The notes below the pieces were generated by a model. It did not search any database. It was not told the origin of the DNA and saw only the letters and a program-made list of their open reading frames with translations. From Planctomycetota bacterium (lineage in GTDB: Bacteria > Planctomycetota > PLA2), in the NCBI GenBank assembly GCA_021776735.1, contig JAJFFH010000024.1, forward strand, positions 1 through 64,000: 64,000 nt of DNA. The letters run 5' to 3'. A program made the translations under genes and the position numbers. Of this stretch, positions 17,209 to 25,983 are shown piece by piece (the first letter of the stretch is position 1; the number at the start of each line of letters is the position of its first letter).

Positions 17209-17987
17209 TGAACGCCGCCGGAACGCTGCGCGCATGGCTTGAACAACGGCTCGTCGGCGACGCGCGCGCTTGGCTCTTTGGAGCCGCCGACGCCCTCGCG
17301 GCCGGCGCTCCCGCCCGCCGCTTCTTCCTTTCTTTCTCCGCGGTCCCCCGCCGCATCGGCAAAGCTCCCCTGGATCTGTCCGGCGAGGAACTCGCGCAGG
17401 CCGAAGCAGCGCGCCCCGGCTGGAATCCACGCGGCTGGACCGTCGACGACGCCGGACGCGCCCTGCTCGTGCTGGCGCGCCCCGATCCCGACACGCTGGA
17501 CAAGACCTTTGCTTCCGCCGATCTTCGCGAGGCGGTCGCGCTGTATCAGGCCTTGCCGCTGCTGCCCGAACCCGAGCGCTACGCGGAACGATGCGCCGAA
17601 GGCGTACGTACAAACATGACGGCGGTCTTTTGTGCGGTGGCGCACAAGAACCCGTATGCACGCGAGCAGCTCGACGAGAACGCCTGGAACCAGATGGTCC
17701 TCAAGGCCCTGTTTGTCGGCGTCGAACTCGCACCGATCGTGGGGCTCGACGAGCGTGCCAATCCGACGCTGATGCGGATGCTGTGCGACTACGCGCACGA
17801 GCGCTGGGCCGCGGGCCGCCCGGTCAGTCCGGAACTGTGGCGCTGCGTGGGCCCCGACGCCGACGACGACGCGCTGGCCGACCTTGCGCGCGCCGCCAAA
17901 GGCGGCTGCGACGGAGCCCGCGCCGCACTCGAAAGCTGTCCGCATCCGCGCGCGAAGGAGACTCTCGACAAACATCGCCGTCCGTAG
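17208..17987 (+). CDS. eboA: EboA-family protein
   Basis: 259 residues matching EboA, the first protein of the widespread ebo cluster. That cluster is implicated in moving polyprenyl-linked or other precursors to the periplasm in cyanobacteria and algae. Diagnostic stretches, recalled from the family, are VRTNMTAVFCAVAHKNPYA, AWNQMVLKALFVGVEL, GLDERANPTLMRMLCDYAHE and WRCVGPDADD. It is all-helical in appearance and has no known catalytic motif. Its ATG overlaps the topA stop, and 30 nt later a TatD-like hydrolase follows, which is the usual eboA neighbour. The prenyltransferase and later ebo genes are missing here. A reverse copy of the window motif (17973-17983) encodes the last residues (KHRRP). 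Confidence 0.85.
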   Translation: MNAAGTLRAWLEQRLVGDARAWLFGAADALAAGAPARRFFLSFSAVPRRIGKAPLDLSGEELAQAEAARPGWNPRGWTVDDAGRALLVLARPDPDTLDKTFASADLREAVALYQALPLLPEPERYAERCAEGVRTNMTAVFCAVAHKNPYAREQLDENAWNQMVLKALFVGVELAPIVGLDERANPTLMRMLCDYAHERWAAGRPVSPELWRCVGPDADDDALADLARAAKGGCDGARAALESCPHPRAKETLDKHRRP

Positions 17988-18017
17988 GCTTCCCCGAAAG
18001 ATCGCTCCCCAAACACC

Positions 18018-18917
18018 ATGCGCTTCATCGATCCCCACGCCCACATGGTTTCCCGCACGACCGCGGACTACGAGGCCATGGCCGCCGCGGGTGTCGCGGC
18101 CGTCATCGAGCCGGCGTTCTGGCAGGGCCAGCCGCGCACGAGTGTGGGCACGTTTGAGGACTACTTCGCGACGCTCGTCGGCTGGGAGCGGTTTCGCGCG
18201 TCGCAGTTCGGCATTCGCCACTACTGCGCGATCGGCCTCAACTCAAAAGAGGCGAACAACACAGCGCTTGCCGAGGAGGTCATGGACATTCTGCCTCGCT
18301 ACGTGTGCAAGGAGGGCGTGGTGGCGATCGGCGAGATCGGCTACGACGACCAGACCGACGCGGAGGACAAGTATTTTCGCGCGCAGCTCGAGCTCGCGAA
18401 GGAGGTGGACATGCCCGTGATGATCCACACCCCGCACCGCGACAAAAAGCGCGGCACGTCGCGCAGCATGGACGTGTGTATCGAGCACGGCCTCGCGCCC
18501 GGACGCGTGGTCATCGACCACAACAACGAGGAGACCGTCAAGGAGGTCCTCGACCGCGGTTTCTGGGCGGCGTTCACGATCTACCCGCACACCAAGATGG
18601 GCAACGCGCGCATGGCGGATGTCGTGAAGCAGTACGGTCCCGAACGCATCATCGTCGACTCGAGTTGCGACTGGGGCGTTTCCGATCCGCTCGCCGTGCC
18701 GAAGACCGCGGCGCTGATGCTGAAGCGCGGCTTCGACGAAGAGACGATCGAAACGGTCACGTACAAGAACGCGCTCGCCGCGTACGGCCAAAGCGGCGAA
18801 ATCAAGGAAGAGCACTGGTCCGAACACCAGCCCATCGACCAGACTCAACTGTTCGAGGGCAGCAGCGTGCTCCGCGGCCAACAGCCGAAGATCGAGAACG
18901 ACCCGATGATTGAGTAA
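18018..18917 (+). CDS. TatD-like metal-dependent hydrolase (EboB-type)
   Basis: 299 residues with an amidohydrolase TIM-barrel pattern: N-terminal metal site FIDPHAHM, then AIGEIGYDD (metal-bridging Glu), PVMIHTPHRDKK, RVVIDHNNEETV and IIVDSSCDWGVSDPLAVPKTA at the later strands. It differs from housekeeping TatD nucleases in the long insertion FWQGQPRTSVGTFEDYF and matches the TatD-like protein paired with EboA. It probably hydrolyses a small phosphorylated or amide substrate in the cytoplasm; the substrate is unknown. It is in an operon with eboA (30-nt gap) and converges on the TPR gene. Confidence 0.85.
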   Translation: MRFIDPHAHMVSRTTADYEAMAAAGVAAVIEPAFWQGQPRTSVGTFEDYFATLVGWERFRASQFGIRHYCAIGLNSKEANNTALAEEVMDILPRYVCKEGVVAIGEIGYDDQTDAEDKYFRAQLELAKEVDMPVMIHTPHRDKKRGTSRSMDVCIEHGLAPGRVVIDHNNEETVKEVLDRGFWAAFTIYPHTKMGNARMADVVKQYGPERIIVDSSCDWGVSDPLAVPKTAALMLKRGFDEETIETVTYKNALAAYGQSGEIKEEHWSEHQPIDQTQLFEGSSVLRGQQPKIENDPMIE

Positions 18918-19076
18918 AGCCGACGGACGGCGATGCGCCCTGCAAGACTCCGCTTCGCGGATTCTTGCTAGGCCGGGCCGGGGACGGCTTCGCCGCCCGG
19001 CGGCCCCAGCGCGTCGAAACGACGGCGTTCGAGCATGAACGCGGCCTGCCGCGATTGGGCCCCACGGGCTTCGAAC
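18918..19076. repeat. Convergent intergenic composite repeat (motif plus hairpin), copy A
   Basis: It begins with an exact window motif (18925-18935). A hairpin unit TGCAAGACTCCGCTTCGCGG...(18941-18969) and a GC-rich block ending GGCGGCCCCA (about 19005) follow. The same order of parts recurs at 63494-63566. Both copies lie between convergent genes, which suggests a bidirectional terminator role. Confidence 0.7.
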
Positions 19077-20825
19077 TCAGCGCGACTTGAGCTTGCGGAT
19101 CTCGTCCTCCACCGACTTGATCCACTGGAGCCTCGTACCGTGAAGGCGCGGCGCGTCCTGCGCCGTCCACACCTGCAACGCACACCGCATGGCAACGACG
19201 GCATTCTTCAGCAGGATCTGGCGTTGCTCCGCAACAGCATCGGCGGCGTACATGTGGAGCGCAAGGGCGAGGTTGTTCTGGGTTTTGGCCCAGCCCTGCG
19301 GAAGCGTTTCGCGCGTATACACCTCAAGCGCCAAACGGTGGGCGAAAACCGCTTCACTCAAAAGACGCCCCCGATCCTCTCGGTTCGCGGCCTTGGCCTG
19401 AGCACGGAGGGCAACGGCGAGGTTGTTCTGGGTCCCGGCCCAGTCCCGCGGAAGCGCCTCGCGTGTATACACCTCAAGCGCCTGGCGGTAGGCGACAACC
19501 GCTTCGCCCAAGAGACGCCCCCGCTCCACTCCGGGCGCGGCCCCGGACTGAGCGGACAGGGCGTTGGCGAGGTTGTTCTGGGTTCCGGCCCAGTCCTGCG
19601 GAAGCGACTCGCGCGTCCGCACCTCAAGCGCCAAGCGGTAGGCGACAACCGCTTCACCCAAGAGACGCCCCCGCTCCACTCCGGACGCGGCCCCGGACTG
19701 ACCGACGAGCGCAAGGGCGAGGTTGTTCTGGGTCATCGCCCAGTCCTGCGGAAGCGACACGCGCGTCCGCACCTCCACCGCCACGCGGTAGGCTACAACC
19801 GCTTCACCCAACAGACGCGTCCGCTCCACTCCAGGCGCGGCCCCGGCCTGATCGAAAAGCGCAGTGGCGAGGTTGTTCTGGGTCAGGGCCCAGTCCCGCG
19901 GAAGCGCCTCGCGTGTTCGCACCTCAAGCGCCAGGCGGTAGGCGACAACCGCTTCACCCAATAGACGCCCCCGCTCACCTCCGGGCGCGGCCCCGGCCTG
20001 ACCGACGAGCGCATTGGCGAGATTGTTTTGGGTTCCGGCCCAGCCCTGCGCAAGCGTCTCGCGCGTGTACACCTCAAGCGCCAGGCGGTAGGCGACAACC
20101 GCTTCACCCAAAAGACGCCCCCGCTCACCTCCGGGCGCGGCCCTGGCCTGAGCGCGAAGGGCGTTGGCGAGGTTGTTCTGGGTCGCGGCCCAGCCCTGCG
20201 CAAGCGTCTCGCGCGTGTATACCTCAAGCGCTAGGCGATACGCTGCAATGGCATCGACACGGTGCTGCGCGATCGCGTCTCCGACCGAAACGTCTGCCCA
20301 TCCGTTCAGGGCCTTTCCCCGCAAGAGCTTCAGCTTCGCCCACTCTTGGGGCATGTACGCGCGCGCCGTGACTTCCAGCGCCCGGGCGTAGGCGGCAACC
20401 GCCTCTGCGTTCTTGCCGGCCGCGAGCAGGGATCGTCCCTGGAGCGTGCGGGCGTCGCGTTCGCGATCCCTGGCGCGCTCGGCGTCGTCTGTGGCGCGGC
20501 GCGCGAGGGCCTCGGCGGCGATTCGTTTCTTGCGGGCTTGGTCCGCGGCTTGGCCGGCGTTTTCGGCTGCACCTGCAAAATCCTGTTCCGCGAAATCGGC
20601 CAGCGCCTTATCGAGAAAGTCCGCTCTTGGATCGGCGCGTACCGCAGCCACGAACAGATCCACGCCCGAGCGCAGCTCGGCCGGCGCGATCCCCTCCCGT
20701 TCGGCCACGACCCCCAAGGCGCGATCGAAGAGTTCGGCGTCGGTGAGCTTCAGTGCCGCGAGCTGCGTCTTCTGTTCGGTGTAGACGTCCGCGACCGTCC
20801 GGATGTAGTCGCGCTGGCGGTCCAA
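19077..20825 (-). CDS. Coiled-coil/TPR-repeat part of a frameshifted DUF4062 protein
   Basis: The open frame of 582 codons has a helical coiled-coil start (LDRQRDYIRTVADVYTEQ) and then at least seven nearly identical 50-residue TPR-like units, for example LLGEAVVAYRLALEVYTRE and TQNNLANALRAQARAAPG. The DNA repeats with an exact 150-bp period (the same GGCGAGGTTGTTCTG block at 19417, 19567, 19717, 19867 and further). No ATG begins the frame: the first usable codon is a TTG inside a helix that reads smoothly on from the DUF4062 frame. I therefore regard it as the C-terminal part of one long gene split by a one-base shift near 20862. TPR arrays of this type act as sensors or scaffolds in conflict proteins. 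Confidence 0.7.
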   Translation of the reverse strand: MDRQRDYIRTVADVYTEQKTQLAALKLTDAELFDRALGVVAEREGIAPAELRSGVDLFVAAVRADPRADFLDKALADFAEQDFAGAAENAGQAADQARKKRIAAEALARRATDDAERARDRERDARTLQGRSLLAAGKNAEAVAAYARALEVTARAYMPQEWAKLKLLRGKALNGWADVSVGDAIAQHRVDAIAAYRLALEVYTRETLAQGWAATQNNLANALRAQARAAPGGERGRLLGEAVVAYRLALEVYTRETLAQGWAGTQNNLANALVGQAGAAPGGERGRLLGEAVVAYRLALEVRTREALPRDWALTQNNLATALFDQAGAAPGVERTRLLGEAVVAYRVAVEVRTRVSLPQDWAMTQNNLALALVGQSGAASGVERGRLLGEAVVAYRLALEVRTRESLPQDWAGTQNNLANALSAQSGAAPGVERGRLLGEAVVAYRQALEVYTREALPRDWAGTQNNLAVALRAQAKAANREDRGRLLSEAVFAHRLALEVYTRETLPQGWAKTQNNLALALHMYAADAVAEQRQILLKNAVVAMRCALQVWTAQDAPRLHGTRLQWIKSVEDEIRKLKSR

Positions 20826-21339
20826 CTCGGTCTCGACCTCGGCCAGGCGCGCCTTGGTCTACCCGGTCTTGGAGGGCGTGAACGCGCGCGCTGAGTTCTT
20901 CTCGGGTTGCGACGCGTTCATAGCGTTCGTCGCTCGCCGTAAGGCGCGTGTGGTGCTCGCGCTGCAGTTCCTCTCGCTCCGGATCCTCGGGCTCGTGGTC
21001 GTCGTAGTGGAACGCCTCCCGGCACACGAACACATAGACCGGAGTGCCGAGCTCGCGCGCCATGTCGTACTCGAACTGGGTGTAGCTGCGCCGCGATGCG
21101 CCCGGGGTCGAGCATCGCGGCTCGGAACCAAAACAGCGCCCGACAAGATGGATGACGGCGTCGCACGCTCCGATCTTTTGCCGAAGGGTGTCGCGCACGG
21201 TCCGGGTATCCGGCGCGAAGGTCGTCTGCTCGTCGGGCACGCAACCCAGCGTCAAGAGCGCGTCCTTCACAAGCTGCCGGCAACTGCCGAGATCCACAGT
21301 GGCAGCGCTGATGAAGATCGTGGGACGCGGAGATGCCAT
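20608..21339 (-). pseudogene. DUF4062 domain protein, frameshifted from its TPR partner
   Basis: ATG at 21339 starts MASPRPTIFISAATVDLGSC, the DUF4062 first strand. TLRQKIGACDAVIHLVGRCFG and SYTQFEYDMARELGTPVYVFV follow, a TIR/nucleotide-sensing-like Rossmann fold of about 140 residues found in bacterial conflict proteins. A helix reading ERVATREELSARVHALQDRV leads up to about 20862. Beyond that the frame turns into a Pro/Arg-rich stretch with no coding sense, while the neighbouring frame carries on as TKARLAEVETELDRQRDY. Removing one base near 20862 joins them into a DUF4062-coiled coil-TPR protein of about 740 residues. A decayed gene, a phase-variable switch or a sequencing error are all possible. 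Confidence 0.7.
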
Positions 21340-21605
21340 GGAACACGAAGACGCCGAAGAACGGCGCATTGTATCCCCCGACAGTCCGAGCCCGCATCCG
21401 AAAACACCGATGTCCGTGGACCGCCTCAAGCTCATCCTCCGTGGTGCTCCGTGGCCCTCCGTGTTTTGCTTCAAGTCCGCAGACCACACCGCGGTCGAAC
21501 GCGCTGGCAGGCGCGCCACCCAATCTCCCGGGAGGCGGCCTCAGATCACGACTCGGGAAACGGCCAGAGTTTCCGGAAAGAGGCGGCCAAGATTTCCGGA
21601 ACTCA
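21340..21605. repeat. Relics of CACGAAGACGC and CTCCGTG type
   Basis: GAACACGAAGACGCCGAAG near 21340 and a CTCCGTGGTGCTCCGTGGC-type triplet array near 21438-21465 are degenerate short tandem relics. The rest of the stretch up to the tandem array shows no gene. Confidence 0.45.
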
Positions 21606-22235
21606 CAACGGCTGACGCCGTTGAGGCCTCGCAGGCGGGACGCCTACCCCGTTTCGCGGGGGAACCGCGAACCGGTGAACTCGGGGGCGGACGGGGCACA
21701 GTGTCTTTTGGCTTCAACGGCTGACGCCGTTGAGAGCTGCGCGTGCGGGTGGCGTACCCGCTTCGCGGGGGAACCGCGAACCGGTGAAACTCGGGGGCGG
21801 GCGGGACCTGTGTTTTTCGGCTTCAACGGCTGACGCCGTTGAGAGCCTCGCGGGCGGGCGGCGTACCCGCTTCGCGGGGGAACCGCGAACCGGTGAACTT
21901 GGGGGCGGGCGGGACCAGTGTCTTCTGGCTTCAACAGCTGACGCCGTTGAGAGCCTCGCGTGCGGGTGGCGCGTACCCGCTTCGCGGGGGAACCGCGAAC
22001 CGGTGAACTCGGGGGCGGACGGGGCACAGTGTCTTTTGGCTTCAACGGCTGACGCCGTTGAGAGCCGCGCGTGCGGGTGGCGTACCCGCTTCGCGGGGGA
22101 ACCGCGAACCGGTGAAACTCGGGGGCGGGCGGGACCTGTGTTTTTCGGCTTCAACGGCTGACGCCGTTGAGAGCCTCGCGTGCGGATGACCTACCCGCTT
22201 CGCGGAAGAACCGCGAACCTGTGAAACCCGGTGTC
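21606..22235. repeat. Six-copy 109-bp tandem repeat
   Basis: Each unit starts with the palindrome CAACGGC-TGAC-GCCGTTG, at 21606, 21715, 21824, 21932, 22043 and 22152 (spacings 108-111). Within a unit come GTACCCGCTTCGCGGGGGA, a GAACCGGTGAA block and a G-rich stretch ending near TTTTGGCTT. The last unit is more diverged and fades by about 22235. The plus- and minus-strand frames across it (for example repeated VPASRGNREPV) have no start-associated signals and arise from the repeat. There is no CRISPR-like spacer variation. It separates the DUF4062 gene and lgt. Confidence 0.85.
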
Positions 22236-22260
22236 GGGTTCGGTATCGGAGTCGGGGGAC

Positions 22261-23043
22261 CTACTCGTCGGGGATCGACGTGGCGGGCGGGGTGTTCGCG
22301 CGTTTCCACCAGGCCCAGCCGCACAGCGCGACTAGGGGCAGGCTCAGGCATTGGCCCATCGTCAGGGGGAAGCCCGGGGTCAGGATCTGGTACTCCTTGA
22401 AGTACTCGAGGCCCGAGCGTGCGGCAAAGTAGATCGTCAGCATCGAGAACAGCGTCACGCCCGGCGCCAGGCGGTCGCGGCGGCGTTCGTAGGCAAATGA
22501 CAACACGATCAGCGCAACGCCCAGGAGTGCTTCGTAGAGTTGCGACGGGTGGCGGGGCTGGAGGTCGCTCCGGACAAAGACCACACCCCACGGCATCTCG
22601 GTCACGCGTCCGGCAATCTCGGAGTTGAAGAAGTTGCCAATCCGGACCCACGGAAAGATCCAGACCGACGCCACCATGCACGCGTCGGCGTAGCGCAGGA
22701 ACTCGACCTTCCACTTGCGGCACAGCCACCACAACACAAGGATCGCGCCGAGACCGCCGCCGTGGCTCGCGAGACCGGAACCAATCTGCACGATACGGAT
22801 CGGATTGTCGATGAACGACCGCGGCTCGTAAAACACAAGGTGGATCAGGTGCGCGCCGATGATCATGCCGATCGGCATCCACAGCGTCAGCGAGTGCGCA
22901 TGCTTTGCCGGAAACTCCCGGCGGCGGAACGCGCGCTCAAGTACGATCACGCCGAGATAGAGGCCGATGACGAAACAGAGGCCGTACCAGCGAATCTCCA
23001 GCGGACCCAGGTGAAACAGAGTGGGGTCGATATCCCAAGTCAT
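22261..23043 (-). CDS. lgt: Prolipoprotein diacylglyceryl transferase
   Basis: 260 residues with seven predicted membrane helices. It transfers diacylglycerol to the lipobox Cys of prelipoproteins in the inner membrane. Family landmarks are present: GLASHGGGLGAI (the H-G-G loop), RIGNFFNSEIAGR (the Lgt signature) and RHPSQLYEALLG. The ATG at 23043 gives MTWDIDPTLFHLGPLEIRWYG, the conserved N-terminus. Longer frames upstream overlap the next gene and are rejected. It is 8 nt downstream of the membrane protein gene on the same strand, so co-transcribed. Several lipoproteins in this window are its likely substrates. Confidence 0.96.
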   Translation of the reverse strand: MTWDIDPTLFHLGPLEIRWYGLCFVIGLYLGVIVLERAFRRREFPAKHAHSLTLWMPIGMIIGAHLIHLVFYEPRSFIDNPIRIVQIGSGLASHGGGLGAILVLWWLCRKWKVEFLRYADACMVASVWIFPWVRIGNFFNSEIAGRVTEMPWGVVFVRSDLQPRHPSQLYEALLGVALIVLSFAYERRRDRLAPGVTLFSMLTIYFAARSGLEYFKEYQILTPGFPLTMGQCLSLPLVALCGWAWWKRANTPPATSIPDE

Positions 23044-23051
23044 GGCTGGGT

Positions 23052-24200
23052 TTATTCCTTCGAGATCCTCTTGCGTTCCTTCAGATCGACGCCGGCGATC
23101 TTCCACGACTCGCCATCGTGCACCACATCGTACGCCGCGCGGTACGCATCGACGCGCCGATGCGCGTGCCCCCAATGCGTCACGACAAGATGTACGCGCC
23201 AACTCCATTCCGCACGAAACGAAAGCTCGTCGCGCGCGATGAGGACATCGCCGTCCGTACGCTTCAGTTCCTGAATCCGACTGAATGCCCCACCTTCCTC
23301 GCGCATCAGGAGGCTCTCGTAAACGTCGCCGTACATCCGGTCGAGAATCCCCGCGTCCACGCTCGCGCGCAACAGCCTGTAGATGTCGTCCTCGGTATTC
23401 GCGCCAAACGCGCGGTAGATGTTGTCGTGCAACGTCTCGAAGATGCGGCGGGCCTGGACCGGCGACGGTGTGCGCAGACGCGGGGCCGGTCGGGGTGCGT
23501 AGACGGCGGCGGCGAAGAGAAGCGACGCGACGGGGAGTGCAAGGGGGGGGCGGGGGCCGAGCTGGATGAGCGCGACGGCGCCGGCGATGGCCAGCCCGAG
23601 GGCGAGCCACGGCGTCGGAGACCGGCCGGCGGCAATCGCGCGGGCCAGCGGGACGGCGGTAGCGCGATCGCGCGGGCGGTGCCACGTGAACCCGGGCTCG
23701 TCGCGCGACATTGAGCCGTCGTCGATCAGGTCCCCGTGCGCGAGTGTGTAGCGAACCGCCCGGCTGCCCGTTCCGTCATCGACGAGATCGAACCGACTCC
23801 AGAGGAATTGCACGCGCGGGAGCGGTCCTGCCAGCGGCCAGCGCACGTCGATGCGGCCGTATTCGGTGCCGTCGTCCTGGAGCAGGGCGTCGTCGATCGC
23901 GATCATTTCCACGCGCGGGGCGAGAGCACGGCCTTCCACCGCGATCGGAAACACATCGGCGATCAGCGCAGCGACCGCGGGCGCGGACTTTTTCCACCGG
24001 TGCCGCCCCATCCACGCGCTGTCGATCCGGTCGCGGCCCAGCCACGGGTTGAGCACCTCGACCTGCAACGTAATCCGCGCCGTAATCGCGCCGCCGGCCA
24101 CCGTGAGATCGACCCACACCGACGGAATCGAGTGCGGGTGCGCGCGCGCAGTTGCGCTCAGCACGGGGCCGAGAACGAGAAGAAGGGCAAGCCGTCGCAT
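23052..24200 (-). CDS. Exported membrane-anchored protein of unknown function
   Basis: 382 residues. A signal peptide (MRRLALLLVLGPVLSATARA) precedes an extracytoplasmic domain of about 170 residues (HPHSIPSVWVDLTVAGGAITARITL) that resembles exported proteins of the HoxN/HupN/NixA-associated 'HPH' type only in its first residues. One or two membrane helices follow around residues 195-235 (LALGLAIAGAVALIQLG, ASLLFAAAVYA), then a C-terminal domain. The helix-rich C-terminal part holds RRIFETLHDNIYRAF and RMYGDVYESLL. A reverse copy of the window motif (23246-23256) encodes RTDGDVL in this part. It is the first gene of a unit with lgt. I do not recognise the family. Confidence 0.75.
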   Translation of the reverse strand: MRRLALLLVLGPVLSATARAHPHSIPSVWVDLTVAGGAITARITLQVEVLNPWLGRDRIDSAWMGRHRWKKSAPAVAALIADVFPIAVEGRALAPRVEMIAIDDALLQDDGTEYGRIDVRWPLAGPLPRVQFLWSRFDLVDDGTGSRAVRYTLAHGDLIDDGSMSRDEPGFTWHRPRDRATAVPLARAIAAGRSPTPWLALGLAIAGAVALIQLGPRPPLALPVASLLFAAAVYAPRPAPRLRTPSPVQARRIFETLHDNIYRAFGANTEDDIYRLLRASVDAGILDRMYGDVYESLLMREEGGAFSRIQELKRTDGDVLIARDELSFRAEWSWRVHLVVTHWGHAHRRVDAYRAAYDVVHDGESWKIAGVDLKERKRISKE

Positions 24201-24261
24201 GGTCGGGGCGAATCAGGATGGATAAGGATCGAACGAGGATGAGTAAGGATATAGTCGGGGC

Positions 24262-25620
24262 GTGGAAACGACGCGGCGGCGACTCCTGGTGCGCGGGGGC
24301 ACGGTGGTCCGGCCCGAAGGGACCGAGCAAGCCGACGTGCTCTGCGTGGACGGGATCATCGAGACCGTGGGGCCCGACCTCGGAGCGACAGGCAAGGACG
24401 GCGATGTCTCCGGGGGCAAGAGCACGACCGAGGTCATGGATGTGTCCGGCAAACTGGTGTTCGCGGGCTGCATCGACACGCAGGTGCACTTTCGCGAACC
24501 CGGGCTCGAACACAAGGAAGACCTCGCCAGCGGATCGCTTGCGGCCATCGCAGGCGGCGTCACGACGTTTTTTGAGATGCCGAACACCAAGCCGGCAACG
24601 ACTTCTCCAGAAGCGCTGGCGGACAAGCTGGCGCGTGCGGGCGGCCGGGTCTGGGCCGATCATGCCTTTTTCGTCGGCGCGACCGCGGAGAACGCGGACT
24701 CGCTCGGCGAGTGGGAGAACCTGCCCGGCTGCGCCGGCGTCAAGATCTTCATGGGCTCGTCCACGGGCTCGCTGCTGGTCGATGATGACGTAACACTCGA
24801 GCGCGTCCTGAGAAGCGGTACGCGGCGCGTTCCGGTCCACGCCGAAGACGAGGCGCGGTTGCGCGAACGCTACGCGCGGGTCGAGAGCGGATCACCGGTG
24901 CGCATCCATCCGCACGTACGCGATCCGGAAGCGGCACTGCTTGCGACGCGGCGCCTGCTCGATCTCGCGGAAAAAACGCACCGCCCGGTGCACGTCCTGC
25001 ACGTCAGCACGCTGGAAGAGGTGGCGCTGCTGCGCGAACGCGACCTCAAGGGCCTCGTCACGGCGGAGGCGACGCCGAACCACCTGTTCTTGCACGCGCC
25101 GGTTTGCTACGAACGCTACGGCAGCCTCGTCCAGATGAACCCGCCCGTCCGTTCGCGCGACCATCAGGACGCCATCCGCCAAGCCGTCGTCGATTCGGTG
25201 ATCCATGTGGTGGGCAGCGACCACGCGCCCCACACGCTTGCGGAAAAACGGCAGCCGTATCCGAGTTGCCCGTCCGGCATCCCCGGCGTACAGACCACGC
25301 TGGCGCTACTCCTCACCGCGGTACGCGAAGGCTGGCTGCGCCTCGAAGACGTCGGACGGATCACGTCAGCCGCACACGCGGACATCTACGGCATCGACAA
25401 GAAGGGCCGCATCGAGCCGGGCCGCGACGCCGACCTGGTGATCGTCGATCCGACCATCCAAGAGCCGCTACGCCTGGAATGGCTCCGCTCAAAAACCGGC
25501 TTTTCCCCGTTCGTCGGCACCCTCACCCACGGCTGGCCGACAACAACAATCCTCCGCGGCGAAGTCGCGTACGAAGCGCATGCGCCGAGCGGCAAGCCGC
25601 GCGGCTTGCCTGCCTTCTAG
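24262..25620 (+). CDS. pyrC: Dihydroorotase (class with QVH metal motif)
   Basis: 452 residues from GTG at 24262. It belongs to the dihydroorotase/cyclic amidohydrolase TIM-barrel family, which closes carbamoyl-aspartate to dihydroorotate in pyrimidine synthesis. Motifs: DTQVHFREPGLEHKED, FFEMPNTKPATT, GVKIFMGSSTGSLLVD, PVHAED, VHVLHVSTLEEV and VGSDHAPHTLAEK. The first metal-ligand His of the common DxHxH motif is Gln (QVH), as in a known branch also found in Bacteroidetes, from memory. A forward copy of the window motif (24396-24406) encodes GKDGDVSGG in a beta-loop of the small domain. It is a single-gene unit. Allantoinase is a less likely alternative. Confidence 0.88.
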   Translation: METTRRRLLVRGGTVVRPEGTEQADVLCVDGIIETVGPDLGATGKDGDVSGGKSTTEVMDVSGKLVFAGCIDTQVHFREPGLEHKEDLASGSLAAIAGGVTTFFEMPNTKPATTSPEALADKLARAGGRVWADHAFFVGATAENADSLGEWENLPGCAGVKIFMGSSTGSLLVDDDVTLERVLRSGTRRVPVHAEDEARLRERYARVESGSPVRIHPHVRDPEAALLATRRLLDLAEKTHRPVHVLHVSTLEEVALLRERDLKGLVTAEATPNHLFLHAPVCYERYGSLVQMNPPVRSRDHQDAIRQAVVDSVIHVVGSDHAPHTLAEKRQPYPSCPSGIPGVQTTLALLLTAVREGWLRLEDVGRITSAAHADIYGIDKKGRIEPGRDADLVIVDPTIQEPLRLEWLRSKTGFSPFVGTLTHGWPTTTILRGEVAYEAHAPSGKPRGLPAF

Positions 25621-25684
25621 GCCCTGTCCCCCGGTCCCCCTCATCCATCTCAGACCAACGAAATCCGCGAAGCGGATTTCGCAT
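25621..25684. terminator. Hairpin repeat between convergent genes
   Basis: AACGAAATCCGCGAAGCGGATTTCGC, in two arms around GAA (25657-25682), forms a strong hairpin between the convergent dihydroorotase and the small protein gene. It is the cleanest member of a five-copy family and probably terminates transcription both ways. Confidence 0.6.
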
Positions 25685-25951
25685 TCACCGCTTCTTCTTC
25701 TTCACGACCAGGCGAGCGCTAATCCTGTCGCGCTTGGCGTCGCTGCTCTTGAAGTCGCTCACCGAACCGAGGGCGGTCAGAAAACCGACGTAGTCCTCGA
25801 CGGCCTCGGGCGCCGCCGTGTTCCCGACGAGGATCGGCGAACCGTCTTCCTTGCGAAAGTAGCGGCCCGTCTCGTAGGCACCGCTGATCTCGCAGGTACC
25901 GACGGCGGGCTTGCCGTACAGGGTGTGGGCGTCCCAGGTGACACGAGGCAT
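25685..25951 (-). CDS. Small hypothetical protein
   Basis: 88 residues, MPRVTWDAHTLYGKPAVGTC...ETGRYFRKEDGSPILVG, ending in a basic VVKKKKR tail. There is no signal peptide or membrane segment. The EDYVGFLTALGSVSDF segment suggests a compact alpha/beta domain. It is short, and I do not recognise a family. It lies 32 nt after the start of the histidine kinase stop-side on the same strand, but with its own ATG at 25951. It could be co-transcribed with the kinase upstream of it. Confidence 0.6.
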   Translation of the reverse strand: MPRVTWDAHTLYGKPAVGTCEISGAYETGRYFRKEDGSPILVGNTAAPEAVEDYVGFLTALGSVSDFKSSDAKRDRISARLVVKKKKR

Positions 25952-25983
25952 GGCGACAGGATAAGGGGGTGCGGGGGCGCGGG

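Noticed and set aside
19035..20371. Plus-strand frames with repeated RxQPLxPRDAPAPL over the TPR gene
   Set aside because: They are shadows of the 150-bp coding repeat on the minus strand.
21606..22235. CRISPR array
   Set aside because: Units are 109 bp with conserved sequence throughout; there are no short repeats with unique spacers and no cas genes nearby.
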